Shown: positions 36,527-46,019 of the stretch, piece after piece
Layout: every line of letters starts with the position of its first letter
How positions within the stretch are numbered: position 1 is the stretch's first letter
From: Lysinibacillus odysseyi
GTDB lineage: Bacteria; Bacillota; Bacilli; Bacillales_A; Planococcaceae
Reading direction: 5' to 3'
NCBI GenBank assembly: GCA_014595895.1
Contig: JABUKB010000006.1
Location: 62,001-126,000 of the forward strand
Length of the DNA stretch: 64,000 nucleotides
Notes under the pieces: model-generated
Seen by the model: the letters and a program-made list of their open reading frames with translations, nothing else
Told to the model about the DNA's origin: nothing
Databases searched by the model: none
Made by a program: the position numbers and the translations under genes

Positions 36527-36681
36527 CCTCCTCTTTTAAAAAATCCTTCTCCATTAAAAAAAGCAAGCAATGGATGCACTTAAAGCTGCCTTTGCCTGCC
36601 CTTCCTGTTATTTGCTGTTTTCATTATAGGCTTTCCCAGCTGCAGAATCTATATCATGCTGCTGATGAAATAGTAACCATT

Positions 36682-37053
36682 TTATTTTCGCCAAAATGTT
36701 GCACAATCTGCTTTTTCACGTATGTTATATTGGATAATCTTTGCCAGCAATTCATAGTTTACCGGACTGTTCCACTTGATTTGTATTAACTGTTTCGTGT
36801 GATTATAGCCTGCCTCCACAATGTCTGATGAAAAATGCTCAACAACTACACCTTCAGGGGCTACTGCCAGATGATTTTTAGATACGCTAAAGCCAATGAT
36901 AAATGTATCGTGGTCCGTAAACATCGGCTGATTCCATTTCACAACAGGGACTAAATTTGGATAAGTGTCTGCTACCCATGTTAATACCTCTTCTGTACGA
37001 TGTTGATGATTAGGATCATCAATTTTTGCTAAAAAATCCTGAAAAACTTTCAT
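36682..37053 (-). CDS. DUF1801 protein, Fra/YdhG-like
   Basis: A 123-residue alpha/beta protein. The DUF1801 pattern shows in VVKWNQPMFTDHDTFIIGFSVSKNHLAVAPEG and YELLAKIIQYNIREKA. The closest named relative I can recall is YdhG/Fra of Bacillus subtilis, a frataxin-like iron chaperone that feeds Fe-S and heme assembly. Function is taken from that family. It is monocistronic, with about 250 nt of unassigned sequence upstream. Confidence 0.75.
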   Translation of the reverse strand: MKVFQDFLAKIDDPNHQHRTEEVLTWVADTYPNLVPVVKWNQPMFTDHDTFIIGFSVSKNHLAVAPEGVVVEHFSSDIVEAGYNHTKQLIQIKWNSPVNYELLAKIIQYNIREKADCATFWRK

Positions 37054-37301
37054 GCTATTTCTCTCCTTACTAGCACATGCTGCTTTTTCCTCTAAAGCCC
37101 ATTCATTATAAGAAAAAAGAGGTACCTACGCAACTCCATAACCTCCAAGTTCAGTCCCTTATGCATTCTGCTCAGCTGACAATTATCCCATGAAAAAGAT
37201 CGCGCTACATTCAGCACGACCCATTTCTTCCAATGAATGACCACATAGTTGATTGATATGATACTTGCCACTAAAGTTAGCGACAAGCAATATCAAATAT
37301 T

Positions 37302-39728
37302 CTATTTTTGTAATTTCACTCTTTGTAAACGTAAGGCGTTTAAGACAACCGACACAGAACTAAATGCCATCGCTGCGCCCGCTACCCACGGTGCCAATAA
37401 TCCTACTGCTGCAATGGGAATCCCAATCGTATTATAGGCAAATGCCCAGAATAAATTTTGCTTGATATTGCGCATTGTTTTGCGGCTCATTAAAATGGCA
37501 TCCGCAATACTATTTAAGTCGCCTCGAATCAGTGTAATATCCGCAGCTTCCATCGCCACATCAGTACCCGTACCAATAGCCATGCCAATATCCGCTGTCG
37601 CTAGTGCCGGTGCGTCATTAATGCCATCGCCGACCATTGCCACCTTTTTGCCCTGTTCTTGCAGTTTTTTCACTTCTTCTGCTTTTCCTTCAGGCAGCAC
37701 TTCTGCAATCACTGCATCAACGCCTACTTCTTTTCCAATGGCTTGAGCTGTCCGTTCATTATCGCCTGTCATCATAATGACTTTGATGCCCATTTCTTGC
37801 AATCGATGTACCGCTTCCAGAGAGGTATCTTTAATCGTATCTGCTACCGCGACTAGCCCTGCATATTGACCATTGATTCCAGCTAGCATTGCCGTTTTCC
37901 CGTTTCTCTCTAATTCCTCCATTACTGGTAGAACGGATGCAATATTAATCCCGTATTGCTGCATCAGTTTGCGTGTCCCAATGATTACTCCTTGACCTGA
38001 AACGGTTGCTTGCACACCGTAGCCCGGAATCGCTTCAAAAAATTGAACGTTGCCAAGTTCAATGCCTTTTTCTTGAATACCTTCAACAATTGCTTGTGCT
38101 AATGGATGCTCCGATTGCTTTTCCGCTGCGCCAATCAGAGATAAAAACTTCTCTTCGTCTTGGCCATCTGCTACTAACACATCTGTTAATACTGGTTTAC
38201 CATGTGTAACTGTCCCTGTTTTATCCACTACTACCGTATCGATGCTTTGTGTTTGTTCTAAATGCTCGCCGCCTTTGAACAAAATGCCAAACTCTGCCGC
38301 ACGACCGCTTCCTGCCATAATGGAAGTCGGCGTGGCTAGCCCAAGCGCACATGGGCAAGCAATGACAAGAATGGCAATTAACACTTCAAGTGCCGGTGTA
38401 AACTCACCCGGACGAACCCATATCATCCATACGAGGAAAGTAAGGATGGCAATCCCTACGACAATCGGTACAAAAATACCCGAAATTTGATCCGCCATAC
38501 GCTGGATTGGCGCTTTTGAACCTTGTGCATCTTCTACTACCTTAATAATTTGAGCCAGAGCCGTGTCGCGTCCAACTTTTGTCGCTTTCATTTTAATAAA
38601 ACCATTTTTATTAATAGTTGAGCCGTATAAGATGTCGCCTGTTTTTTTATCTACGGGCAAACTTTCACCTGTTAACATCGATTCATCCACGGCTGTGTTT
38701 CCGTCTACTACTTCCCCATCAACAGGAATTTTTTCGCCCGGTTTCACTAAAATCGTGTCACCGATGACAACCTCTTCTAGCGGGATTTCTTTTTCAATCC
38801 CGTCCCGTAGAACGATGGCTGTTTTTGCTTGAAGCCCCATTAATTTTTTGATTGCTTCTGAGGAACGGCCTTTTGCTCTCGCTTCAAACAGCTTGCCTAA
38901 AAGAATCAGTGTAATCAGTACCGCACTTGTTTCGAAATATAGATGCGGACCATGATGTGTACCTGCTGTAACAATCGCTTGATAGACGCTATAAAAATAC
39001 GCGGCTGAAGTACCCATCGCAACGAGTACATCCATATTGGCACTACCATTCCGAAGTGCTTTATAGGCACCTATATAAAATTGTTTCCCGATAATAAATT
39101 GTACTGGTGTTGCCAATAGCATTTGGAACCATGGATTCATTAAGATGTCTGGTACATATAAAAACGATGTAAAGGAAAAGTGCCCTACCATCGTCCATAA
39201 TAATGGCAATGATAAAATCGCTGACATAATGAATTTGCGTTGTTGATCTTTAATGTGCTTTTCACGGTGATCTACTTGCTCTTTTTCGTCTTGTTTTTGA
39301 TGCGCACCATAACCTAGCTTCTCTACTTTAGCAATGATATCTGAAATAGCTACTTCTGAAGGATTAAATTCGATTGTTGCTTTTTCAAGTGCTAAGTTAA
39401 CGTTCGCAGTCGCAACACCTTCCATTTTCTTTAATCCTTTTTCTATACGTGTCGCACATGCGGCACAGGTCATTCCGGTAATATCAAACTCCGCTTTTTG
39501 TTTTACAATTCCGTAGCCCAGCGCTTCAATCTTCTTTTCAAAATCAGCTTCACTCAGCTTTGAAGGGTCATATTTAATCGATGACTTTTCAAGCGCTAAA
39601 TTAACCGATGCCTGTTCGACACCCTCCATTTTATTTAAGCCCTTTTCTATACGTGTCGCACATGCGGCACAAGTCATTCCGGTAATTTGAATACTCGCTT
39701 CTTTTATCTTACTGGCTTCTGTGCTCAT
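37302..39728 (-). CDS. copA: Copper-exporting P1B-type ATPase CopA
   Basis: An 808-residue pump: two N-terminal metal domains, each with [15 protein letters not shown] (about residues 18 and 84), eight helices with the CPC metal site ([11 protein letters not shown]), the phosphorylation site [13 protein letters not shown] and the [11 protein letters not shown] hinge. It exports Cu(I) across the membrane using ATP. AAGGTG lies near the ATG at 39728. It follows copZ and csoR on the same strand and carries its own CsoR-type palindrome in the gap, which suggests a second control point. Duplication of the two metal domains is visible even at DNA level. Confidence 0.96.
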   Translation of the reverse strand: MSTEASKIKEASIQITGMTCAACATRIEKGLNKMEGVEQASVNLALEKSSIKYDPSKLSEADFEKKIEALGYGIVKQKAEFDITGMTCAACATRIEKGLKKMEGVATANVNLALEKATIEFNPSEVAISDIIAKVEKLGYGAHQKQDEKEQVDHREKHIKDQQRKFIMSAILSLPLLWTMVGHFSFTSFLYVPDILMNPWFQMLLATPVQFIIGKQFYIGAYKALRNGSANMDVLVAMGTSAAYFYSVYQAIVTAGTHHGPHLYFETSAVLITLILLGKLFEARAKGRSSEAIKKLMGLQAKTAIVLRDGIEKEIPLEEVVIGDTILVKPGEKIPVDGEVVDGNTAVDESMLTGESLPVDKKTGDILYGSTINKNGFIKMKATKVGRDTALAQIIKVVEDAQGSKAPIQRMADQISGIFVPIVVGIAILTFLVWMIWVRPGEFTPALEVLIAILVIACPCALGLATPTSIMAGSGRAAEFGILFKGGEHLEQTQSIDTVVVDKTGTVTHGKPVLTDVLVADGQDEEKFLSLIGAAEKQSEHPLAQAIVEGIQEKGIELGNVQFFEAIPGYGVQATVSGQGVIIGTRKLMQQYGINIASVLPVMEELERNGKTAMLAGINGQYAGLVAVADTIKDTSLEAVHRLQEMGIKVIMMTGDNERTAQAIGKEVGVDAVIAEVLPEGKAEEVKKLQEQGKKVAMVGDGINDAPALATADIGMAIGTGTDVAMEAADITLIRGDLNSIADAILMSRKTMRNIKQNLFWAFAYNTIGIPIAAVGLLAPWVAGAAMAFSSVSVVLNALRLQRVKLQK

Positions 39729-39748
39729 TGTTCTTCACCTTCTCATTC

Positions 39749-39766
39749 ATACCTGCATAGGGTATA
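39749..39766 (-). promoter_or_regulatory. CsoR-type operator between copZ and copA
   Basis: ATACCTGCATAGGGTATA. On the minus strand it reads TATACCCTATGCAGGTAT, matching the TACCC…GGGTA-like pattern of copper repressors and the sister site at 40449. Confidence 0.6.
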
Positions 39767-39802
39767 TTTTTTTGAAAATAAGAGAGTGCTACGATAGCAC
39801 TC

Positions 39803-40009
39803 TTATTCTACATCATAACCTTGCTCTTCAATTGTCTCTTTAATTTTATCAAGGGATACTTGCGATTCATTGAATGTTACTTCCACTTGAGCCGCATCTA
39901 ATTTTACTTTTACCTCGTTAATACCTTCTAATTTCCCAACGCTACCTTCTACAGCATTTACACAATGTCCGCATGACATACCCTTTACGTTTAATGTTAC
40001 ATTTTGCAT
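39803..40009 (-). CDS. copZ: Copper chaperone CopZ
   Basis: A 68-residue HMA-domain protein with the metal site GMSCGHCVNAVEGSVG. It hands Cu(I) to CopA and buffers it. Beta-alpha-beta-beta-alpha-beta fold is evident, ending EEQGYDVE. Its order csoR-copZ-copA is the standard one. AAAGGAGAG precedes the ATG. Confidence 0.95.
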   Translation of the reverse strand: MQNVTLNVKGMSCGHCVNAVEGSVGKLEGINEVKVKLDAAQVEVTFNESQVSLDKIKETIEEQGYDVE

Positions 40010-40082
40010 AATTTTTCTCTCCTTTAATCGAAATGTTATTTAAAATTAAAATACACTCTAACGTTATACAGAACTCAAAGAA

Positions 40083-40415
40083 TTACTTTTTCATTAGCTT
40101 TTGAATCGTTACAACTAATTCATCCAACACTTCTTCATCGCCTTCTGAAAGGCGATCTACTACACAGCCCTTTAGATGTCCTTCTAACAGAATTTTGGCT
40201 ACACTATTTAATGCAGATTGTGTGGCCGAGAGTTGTGTAATGACATCATCACAGTAAACGTCCTTGTCGATCATTCCTTTAATGCCACGAATTTGACCTT
40301 CAATGCGATTTAATCGAGTTGTTAAGTCCTTCTTTACATGGGCCGGATGATGACTTTTGCGACAAGATGTAACATCTTCTGTATGACAAGCTACTTCTTC
40401 ATTTATGTTTTCCAT
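40083..40415 (-). CDS. csoR: Copper-sensing repressor CsoR
   Basis: A 110-residue DUF156 repressor. The Cu(I) site is formed by Cys in YCDDVITQLSATQ, then His and Cys in LEGHLKGCVVD (the C-H-C triad), with RLNRIEGQIRGI at the start of the helix bundle. An N-terminal His/Cys-rich extension (EEVACHTEDVTSCRKSHHP) is longer than usual and may add metal contacts. It releases DNA when Cu(I) binds. GGAGG precedes the ATG. Confidence 0.93.
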   Translation of the reverse strand: MENINEEVACHTEDVTSCRKSHHPAHVKKDLTTRLNRIEGQIRGIKGMIDKDVYCDDVITQLSATQSALNSVAKILLEGHLKGCVVDRLSEGDEEVLDELVVTIQKLMKK

Positions 40416-40448
40416 CAGGTAAACCTCCTAACTCAATTCCATAATACT

Positions 40449-40466
40449 ATACCCCAGTAAGGTATG
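40449..40466 (-). promoter_or_regulatory. CsoR-type operator upstream of csoR
   Basis: ATACCCCAGTAAGGTATG: inverted TACC/GGTA arms around a short centre, 33 nt before the csoR start. Resembles the internal site at 39749. Confidence 0.65.
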
Positions 40467-40597
40467 TAAAGTGATAAGTGAATTTTTTTATTTGTATATT
40501 CTAAATTTTTTAACATGATAAATAGCCCGTTAGTTGATTAACGACCATTCAGCTGATTATTAGAGTTTTTTCATTTTCATGACTAAAGGAAGTTTTA

Positions 40598-41470
40598 TCA
40601 TAAAGAAGCTCCTTGCCTATTGTGTTCAATTATTTCTATAAATTTTTCAATGGATGAAGTTAAATAAGAATCCGCTCTTCTAATAAAGACTGTTTTCACC
40701 TTACTGTATTCACTTGGTAGCTTGTGGCAAGTGATATCCCCGTTTTGTTCTAAGTGCGCCACCGCTGACTTCGGCACAAATGAAATCCCCAGTCCCATCG
40801 AAACGCTACGTAAGATTGTTTCTAATGTCCCGAACTCCATCACTTTTTGTGGTACTATATTTTGATTTTGATACCACCTTTCTAAACGTGCCCGGTATCC
40901 GCAACCTTCCCTAAAGCATAAAAACGGTTCATTTTTTAATTCTTCCAGCGCAAGATGACGATTGTTTGAAATTAAAACTAGCTCCTCGTCAAACACTTCA
41001 TAAGATTCAAGATCTGGATGCACGTTTGATGCTGTAATGAATGCTCCGTCCAGTTTATGATGCAATACTTCCTCTTCTAAGCTTTCTGTAACACCTGTTA
41101 CTAATGATAAATCTACATTTTCATATTTTTTAATATAGGAAGATAAAATGTTCGGCAAATAATAGACCGTTTCTACTGTTCCAATTTCTAATTTTCCAAT
41201 GGGTTCATTTTTATTTGAAACAGCTCTTTTCATCTCATCTGTTAGCAATAATATCTTTTTACTGTAAGCTAATAATTTTTTCCCTTCAGGTGTCAAAATC
41301 ATGCCGCGACGATGACGGTTAAATAGGGGCGTACTCAATTCTGTTTCAAGCTTCTGAATTCTCGAGGTAATATTCGATTGTACATAATTCAGCTCTTTTG
41401 CTACTTCTGTTACTGTCCCTTTCTCTGCTACTAACTGAAAAATTTCTAAGTCTTTAAATTCCACGATCAA
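40598..41470 (-). CDS. LysR family transcriptional regulator
   Basis: A 290-residue regulator: N-terminal helix-turn-helix (LEIFQLVAEKGTVTEVAKELNYVQSNITSRIQKLE) and a C-terminal ligand-binding domain (GKLEIGTVETVYYLPNIL, FLCFREGCGYRARLERWY). It is divergent from the EamA transporter gene at 41608 and likely controls it from the shared 137-bp region. The start is uncertain: TTG at 41470 or GTG at 41464. Two ATGATATCA direct repeats in the gap could be contact sites. Ligand is unknown. Confidence 0.85.
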   Translation of the reverse strand: MIVEFKDLEIFQLVAEKGTVTEVAKELNYVQSNITSRIQKLETELSTPLFNRHRRGMILTPEGKKLLAYSKKILLLTDEMKRAVSNKNEPIGKLEIGTVETVYYLPNILSSYIKKYENVDLSLVTGVTESLEEEVLHHKLDGAFITASNVHPDLESYEVFDEELVLISNNRHLALEELKNEPFLCFREGCGYRARLERWYQNQNIVPQKVMEFGTLETILRSVSMGLGISFVPKSAVAHLEQNGDITCHKLPSEYSKVKTVFIRRADSYLTSSIEKFIEIIEHNRQGASL

Positions 41471-41607
41471 CCCGCCACCCTTTCTCTTTCTATTTGCGCT
41501 ATTATGATATCACTAATAATGATATCAATCATTATTTTTATTCATTTTACGAGATATCAGTAGGATTGTAAGATAGGCAGTAATGTTAATTTAATGAAAG
41601 AGGGTAA

Positions 41608-42579
41608 ATGAGGTTGAAAAACAGTGTATTTCTAGGCTCTATTTTATGTTTTATTGCTGCGGTATCATGGGGAGCGATGTTCCCGGTAGCACATGATGCT
41701 TTTAAGCATATAGATCCTTTCTATTTTACGATTTTCAGATATGGAGCCGTAACGGTTATTTTGATCGCTATCCTATTGTGGAAAGAAGGAAAGAAAGCCT
41801 TCCGTTTTGAAGGAAGAGGGCTTCATCTATGGTTCTTCGGTACGATGGCCTTTACTGTTTATAATCTATTCATTTTCTGGGGAGAAGACTTACTAGGTCA
41901 ATCGGGAGTGATGACAGCTTCTATTATGGAATCGCTGATGCCCATGATTTCTATTGTGATATCGTGGATGATTTTTAAACACCGTCCTTATCCTTTTACA
42001 TTACTGTGTGTATTCCTATCGTTTATCGGTGCTGTATTGGTGATTACAAAAGGAGATATTCAAGCATTTCTTGGAACAACGGATCACGTTATCCCGTCAC
42101 TCTTAATCTTGATTGCGGTAATTGGATGGGTAATCTACACAATGGGTGGCAATGAATTCAGTCATTGGTCCGCTCTGCGATACTCTACATTAAGCTGTTT
42201 ACTCGGAACGGTTACAGCCTTGTTCGTTACGTTAGGAGCAACAATGATTGGATACATTCCTGTTCCGCAGGTACATGACATCCAGGCAGTAGGTCCCCAT
42301 TTATTGTTTATGATTGTCTTCCCCGGTGTCATTGCTTTAGTTGGCTGGAACATTGGTGTAGGGTTATTGTCACCTTTAAACGCATTGCTATTTATTAATT
42401 TTGTTCCTGTTACGACACTGTTCATTTCGATTATTCAGGGAAATGCCGTGACTATTTTCGACTTTGTAGGGACAGCTTTAATTATCATTTCTCTTTTATC
42501 GAATAATATTTATCTAAGAACCCTGCAGAAGAAGGCAAATCATTCGGCGCAATCTGCGTTGGGTGAAGGTGTTTCCTGA
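41608..42579 (+). CDS. EamA/DMT family exporter
   Basis: A 323-residue ten-helix transporter with two EamA repeats (SWGAMFPVAHDAF near residue 20; LGTALIIISLL-type ends). Family members export amino acids or metabolites, and WGEDLLGQSGVMTASIMESLMPM is typical. AGAGGG lies 4 nt from ATG 41608; an alternative TTG six bases in is better spaced. Divergent from a LysR regulator, a common exporter-regulator pairing. A strong terminator follows. Confidence 0.85.
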   Translation: MRLKNSVFLGSILCFIAAVSWGAMFPVAHDAFKHIDPFYFTIFRYGAVTVILIAILLWKEGKKAFRFEGRGLHLWFFGTMAFTVYNLFIFWGEDLLGQSGVMTASIMESLMPMISIVISWMIFKHRPYPFTLLCVFLSFIGAVLVITKGDIQAFLGTTDHVIPSLLILIAVIGWVIYTMGGNEFSHWSALRYSTLSCLLGTVTALFVTLGATMIGYIPVPQVHDIQAVGPHLLFMIVFPGVIALVGWNIGVGLLSPLNALLFINFVPVTTLFISIIQGNAVTIFDFVGTALIIISLLSNNIYLRTLQKKANHSAQSALGEGVS

Positions 42580-42605
42580 ATAAGGACAAGAAGTTTGGAC
42601 AAAAC

Positions 42606-42647
42606 AAAGATATCATTTTTCCTGATGGGAGAAATGATATCTTTTTT
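42606..42647 (+). terminator. Terminator after EamA gene
   Basis: Arms AAAGATATCATTT / AAATGATATCTTT then TTTTTGTT. Confidence 0.85.
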
Positions 42648-42649
42648 GT

Positions 42650-43195
42650 TAGCCTTTATACACTTATACTTCTTTAGACAATCAAGCTGATTTTGGTATT
42701 GCTTTCAATTTGATAAACACGAGTTATTACAGGCAATAAAGTTATATAATGACGAATTTTATCTAACTAGCAATCATAGTAATAAAAGACAGAATATCTC
42801 GTTTTCTTCTATTTTAAATGAACCTCTCAGTTATTTTCTGCTACACATCAATGCAGGAAGCTATTAGATAAGACTAGATTGGTGTATCTCGGAATGAAAA
42901 AGAACTGTTTTATTAATTATGCGGCGTGTGCATACATGAAATTATTATGCGAGATTGAAAAGCTTCATTTTCAGACAGAGAAAGCGACCATTAATATTTA
43001 AACAATTTAATATCATAGATGCAATCTATTATTATTGAGAAACGATGTAATAGACGAATAGTAAAACATTCTATACAATAATGGCAAGAACATTAAGAAA
43101 TGGAAAGTGCAGGGTATTTTTCAATTGGCGATAACTATGGTTTTTATTACAAAATCCATAGTGCAATATCCAAATAAAAAACTAATATGGGGTGA
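42650..43195. other. Gene-poor stretch between EamA and CoA-transferase genes
   Basis: About 545 AT-rich bases with no convincing gene. One 35-codon open frame (ATG 42894, MKKNCFINYAACAYMKLL) has no ribosome site, and I see no terminator or repeat here. It probably holds the promoter of the following gene. Confidence 0.5.
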
Positions 43196-43201
43196 TTGTT
43201 T

Positions 43202-44722
43202 ATGGACAAGAACTTAAGTCAATTCATCAGAAATGAAGCATTTTTAGGCAAAATTGTTTCTGCTGAGGAAGCAGCTTCTTGGATTGAAGACGGTATGAAC
43301 CTTGGAATGAGTGGATTTACATTATTTGGTGAGCCGAAGGAATTTCCACTTGCGCTTTCTAAACGCGGTGAGAAAGAAAATTTTAAAGTCAACCTGTATA
43401 CAGGAGCTTCGCTAGGTCCCACGGCTGACCAATCCATGGCCGAGGCAGGGATTATTAACTTACGTGTTCCTTATCAAGGGAACGCTGTTATGCGCGGGAA
43501 AATCAATGCTGGTGAAATTTACTACATTGACCAACACGTATCCCATACAGCAGAAGAGGTAAGAAAAGGGACATTGGGGAAAATTGATTACGCTATTATC
43601 GAAGCAGCAGCTATTACAGAAGATGGGCTAATCATTCCGACCGGTTCTGTGGGGAACTCCCCTATTTTCGTAGAAAAAGCCGAAAACGTTATTATTGAAC
43701 TAAACACAAGCTCTCCTAAAGCATATGAGGGGCTCCATGACATTTACGTACCGCCTGCCCAAGGTGAACGCAGGGAAATTCCAATTTACAAAGTGTCTGA
43801 TCGAATTGGCGAAATCGGAATCAAAGTAGATCCAGCTAAAGTGAAAGGCATTGTTTTATCAGAACAGCCTGATATTCCTTCACCGTTATTTGAGCCGAAT
43901 GAAGAAACACAGCAAATCGCAAATCACTTATTGGACTTCTTAGCTAGTGAAGTAGGAGCAGGCAATTTAACAGAGTCATTAGCTCCCTTGCAATCTGGCG
44001 TAGGGTCAGTAGCGAATGCCGTTCTAAATGGAATGAAAAATTCACAGTTTAAAGATATCGAAGTGTTCTCTGAAGTTCTGCAAGACGGTATTTTTGATCT
44101 AATTGATGCAGGTGTCGTGAAATTTGCAGCGGGTACTTCCTTCTCGCTTTCTAAGAAGCGTGTGGATTCTCTTGCTGAAGATTTAGAGAAATACAAAGAT
44201 AAAATAATGTTCAGACCTCAGGAACTTTCGAACCATCCAGAAATTATTCGTCGATTAGGCGTAATTTCATTTAATACGGCCATTGAAGTCGATATTTATG
44301 GAAATGTAAATTCAACGCACGTGAACGGAACAAAAGTGATGAATGGTATTGGCGGATCCGGTGACTTTGCTCGTAACGCTCGCATCACAATCTTTGTGAC
44401 GTCTTCTTTAGCAAAAGGCGGGGCGATTTCGACAATTGTTCCTTTTGTATCCCATATTGACCATACGGAGCACGATGTAGATATTATTGTGACAGAGCAA
44501 GGATATGCGGATCTTCGTGGACTACCGCCAGTGAAACGTGCGGAAAAATTAATTGAAATCGCACATCCTAAATACCAGCCACAATTACGTGCTTACTTTG
44601 AAGAAGCAAAAGAAAAAGTGGGCGGTCAGACGCCGCATATCCTTGAAAAAGCCTTCTCGTTCCATACAAGCTTAAAAGAAAAAGGCACAATGCTGTTCGA
44701 GGAAGAAAAAACAAATAAATAA
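43202..44722 (+). CDS. Acetyl-CoA hydrolase/succinate CoA-transferase family protein
   Basis: A 506-residue class I CoA-transferase. N-terminal half: SGFTLFGEPKEFPLAL and GASLGPTADQSMAEAG; C-terminal half: FNTAIEVDIYGNVNSTHVNGTKVMNGIGGSGDFARNA, then VTEQGYADLRGLPP. These are the Ach1/ScpC/AarC family blocks. It moves CoA between acetate and succinate or hydrolyses acetyl-CoA. ATG at 43202 is used since GGGGTG lies 7 nt before it; the frame upstream starts with a TTG lacking a site. A terminator follows. Confidence 0.9.
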   Translation: MDKNLSQFIRNEAFLGKIVSAEEAASWIEDGMNLGMSGFTLFGEPKEFPLALSKRGEKENFKVNLYTGASLGPTADQSMAEAGIINLRVPYQGNAVMRGKINAGEIYYIDQHVSHTAEEVRKGTLGKIDYAIIEAAAITEDGLIIPTGSVGNSPIFVEKAENVIIELNTSSPKAYEGLHDIYVPPAQGERREIPIYKVSDRIGEIGIKVDPAKVKGIVLSEQPDIPSPLFEPNEETQQIANHLLDFLASEVGAGNLTESLAPLQSGVGSVANAVLNGMKNSQFKDIEVFSEVLQDGIFDLIDAGVVKFAAGTSFSLSKKRVDSLAEDLEKYKDKIMFRPQELSNHPEIIRRLGVISFNTAIEVDIYGNVNSTHVNGTKVMNGIGGSGDFARNARITIFVTSSLAKGGAISTIVPFVSHIDHTEHDVDIIVTEQGYADLRGLPPVKRAEKLIEIAHPKYQPQLRAYFEEAKEKVGGQTPHILEKAFSFHTSLKEKGTMLFEEEKTNK

Positions 44723-44734
44723 TTTATACAAAGA

Positions 44735-44765
44735 AAAAGGGTTGCAATATGTAGCCCTTTTTATA
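44735..44765 (+). terminator. Terminator after CoA-transferase gene
   Basis: Stem AAAGGG…CCCTTT extended by G-U pairs, followed by TTTTATATTTT. Confidence 0.75.
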
Positions 44766-44773
44766 TTTTCCTT

Positions 44774-44803
44774 ATAAATTACTACCCGTTAATGCGGGAT
44801 AAA
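44774..44803 (+). repeat. Dispersed 30-bp repeat, copy C
   Basis: ATAAATTACTACCCGTTAAT followed by GCGGGATAAA; the best-paired stem (CCCG/CGGG) of the family. It lies just beyond a gene terminator. Confidence 0.75.
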
Positions 44804-45139
44804 TAGTTTACCTAAAGCAACGTATCTCACTTTACAATCTTCTTGATAAATTAAATCTAGGCCTTAGTCTAAATCTTTTCATTCATTAAACATACCCTTT
44901 ACTGAATCTACGTAAAAAAACATCATCCACTTTCAGCTGACTTTTCTCTTTTCTTTCAACCTTGGATATCAATCAGAATAACATAGAAAAAAGCTAACTA
45001 GTAAAAACTAGTTAACTTTTTATACAGACGCACTTCATAGTTCATAGGAAACATTGAGTGACATACTCTTCAAATAGCGAAAAATCGCCTGAAGTTTTTA
45101 AAACAATAAGTCCTTTCAAGAGGGGCTGCTATTGGTGTA
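44804..45139. other. Gene-free stretch before the CotG-like gene
   Basis: Contains a strong hairpin at 44987-45022 (see terminator) and a smaller one near 45069-45102 with a plus-strand T-run. I see no gene. Confidence 0.6.
44987..45022. terminator. Candidate terminator downstream of the CotG-like gene
   Basis: Arms AAGCTAACTAG / CTAGTTAACTT with A- and T-runs on both sides; about 120 nt past the stop of the CotG-like gene. Confidence 0.6.
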
Positions 45140-45784
45140 TCAGTATTTTCGCATATTCCGAATTGGTCTGCGCTTGCGTCCCTTGTGTCGCGAAGCTGGA
45201 CGTACTCTTCTTCTGCAACGTTGTTTGCGTGAAGTTCCACGTACTTGGCTCATGCGCTTGTGTCGCATAGTTCCACGTACTCGGCTCGTGCACTTGTTTT
45301 GCATAGTTCCACGTACTCGGCTCGTGCGCTTGTGTCGCATAGTTCCACGTACTCGGCTCGTGCACTTGTTTTGCATAGTTCCACGTACTCGGCTCGTGCG
45401 CTTGTGTCGCATAGTTCCACGTACTCGGCTCGTGCGCTTGTGTCGCATAGTTCCACGTACTCGGCTCGTGCACTTGTTTCGCATAGTTCCACGTACTTGG
45501 CTCGTGCGCTTGTGTCGCATAGTTCCACGTACTCGGCTCGTGCGCTTGTGTCGCATAGTTCCACGTACTCGGCTCGTGCGGTGGTGTTTGCGCGAAGTTC
45601 CACGTACTCGACTCGTGCGGTGGTGTTTGCGCGAAGTTCCACGTACTCGACTCGTGCGGTGGTGTTTGCGCGAAGTTCGGCGTTTCCTACTAGTGCGTCG
45701 TTCGTTACTAACAGGATCCTGGTGCATGAAGTGACCTAACCCTGATTTATTAGCCATTTCTACTGCATTTCGTATACGTGACAT
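45140..45784 (-). CDS. CotG-like Arg/Ser/Thr-rich repeat spore-coat protein
   Basis: A 214-residue, extremely basic protein: a unique N-terminus (MSRIRNAVEMANKSGLGHFM), then about twelve tandem units (residues 43-188): two of 13 residues (RTSRVRGTSRKHH) and ten of 12 (RTSRVRGTMRHK and variants), and a basic tail ending RNMRKY. CotG of Bacillus subtilis has similar Ser/Lys/Arg repeats and is phosphorylated by CotH. Here the gene is divergent from cotH, as cotG is. AGGAGG precedes ATG 45784. Because the units are multiples of three, other frames are open too, but only this one has a ribosome site and unique ends. Coat role is inferred. Confidence 0.8.
   Translation of the reverse strand: MSRIRNAVEMANKSGLGHFMHQDPVSNERRTSRKRRTSRKHHRTSRVRGTSRKHHRTSRVRGTSRKHHRTSRVRGTMRHKRTSRVRGTMRHKRTSQVRGTMRNKCTSRVRGTMRHKRTSRVRGTMRHKRTSRVRGTMQNKCTSRVRGTMRHKRTSRVRGTMQNKCTSRVRGTMRHKRMSQVRGTSRKQRCRRRVRPASRHKGRKRRPIRNMRKY
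45221..45658 (-). repeat. Tandem 36/39-bp coding repeats in the CotG-like gene
   Basis: Two 39-bp then ten 36-bp units, adjacent with no spacers, with near-identical codons. Such arrays expand and contract by slippage, so length should vary between strains. Confidence 0.85.
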
Positions 45785-45808
45785 ATTCAAACCTCCTTTC
45801 ATCTTTAT

Positions 45809-45879
45809 AAGGGAAAGAAGGGAAATTCTTTTTTCAAAAAAAAAATCGTACCCACGTTTCTGTACTTTTCTTTCCCTTA
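45809..45879 (-). promoter_or_regulatory. Leader of the CotG-like gene with inverted repeat
   Basis: AAGGGAAAGAA at 45809-45819 is repeated inverted at 45869-45879 in the presumed 5' leader. CATACATTA on the minus strand at 45883-45891 fits the -10 pattern of sporulation sigma-K (CATAnnnTA), but no convincing -35 is seen. Confidence 0.4.
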
Positions 45880-46019
45880 ACGTAATGTATGAGGTTCTAA
45901 TAAAGGCTTCAGAGACAATCGCATAATTTCCAAAATTAAAATATAAATTTTATACCTTTTTGTGGAACCTTGCGTTTTGTTTTATAAGAACAATTCAAAA
46001 ATGAAAGGAAAGATTTCAC

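Noticed and set aside
36527-36681. Fluoride riboswitch ahead of the crcB pair.
   Set aside because: I could not find the conserved pseudoknot sequences of the class in this leader; a covariance search would decide.
37092-37286. 64-codon minus-strand open frame between the Fra-like gene and copA.
   Set aside because: No ribosome site or recognisable motif.
42894-43001. 35-codon open frame MKKNCFINYAACAYMKLL….
   Set aside because: No ribosome site, short, and no recognisable family.
45221-45658. Possible CRISPR array.
   Set aside because: Units are contiguous, near-identical and in frame with a protein; there are no distinct spacers or cas genes.
45132-45739. Long open frames on the plus strand and in other minus frames across the repeat array (HEPSTWNYATQA-, LVRLCRIVPRTR- and ALVSHSSTYSAR-like proteins).
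   Set aside because: They arise because the repeat unit is a multiple of three; they lack ribosome sites and unique ends.
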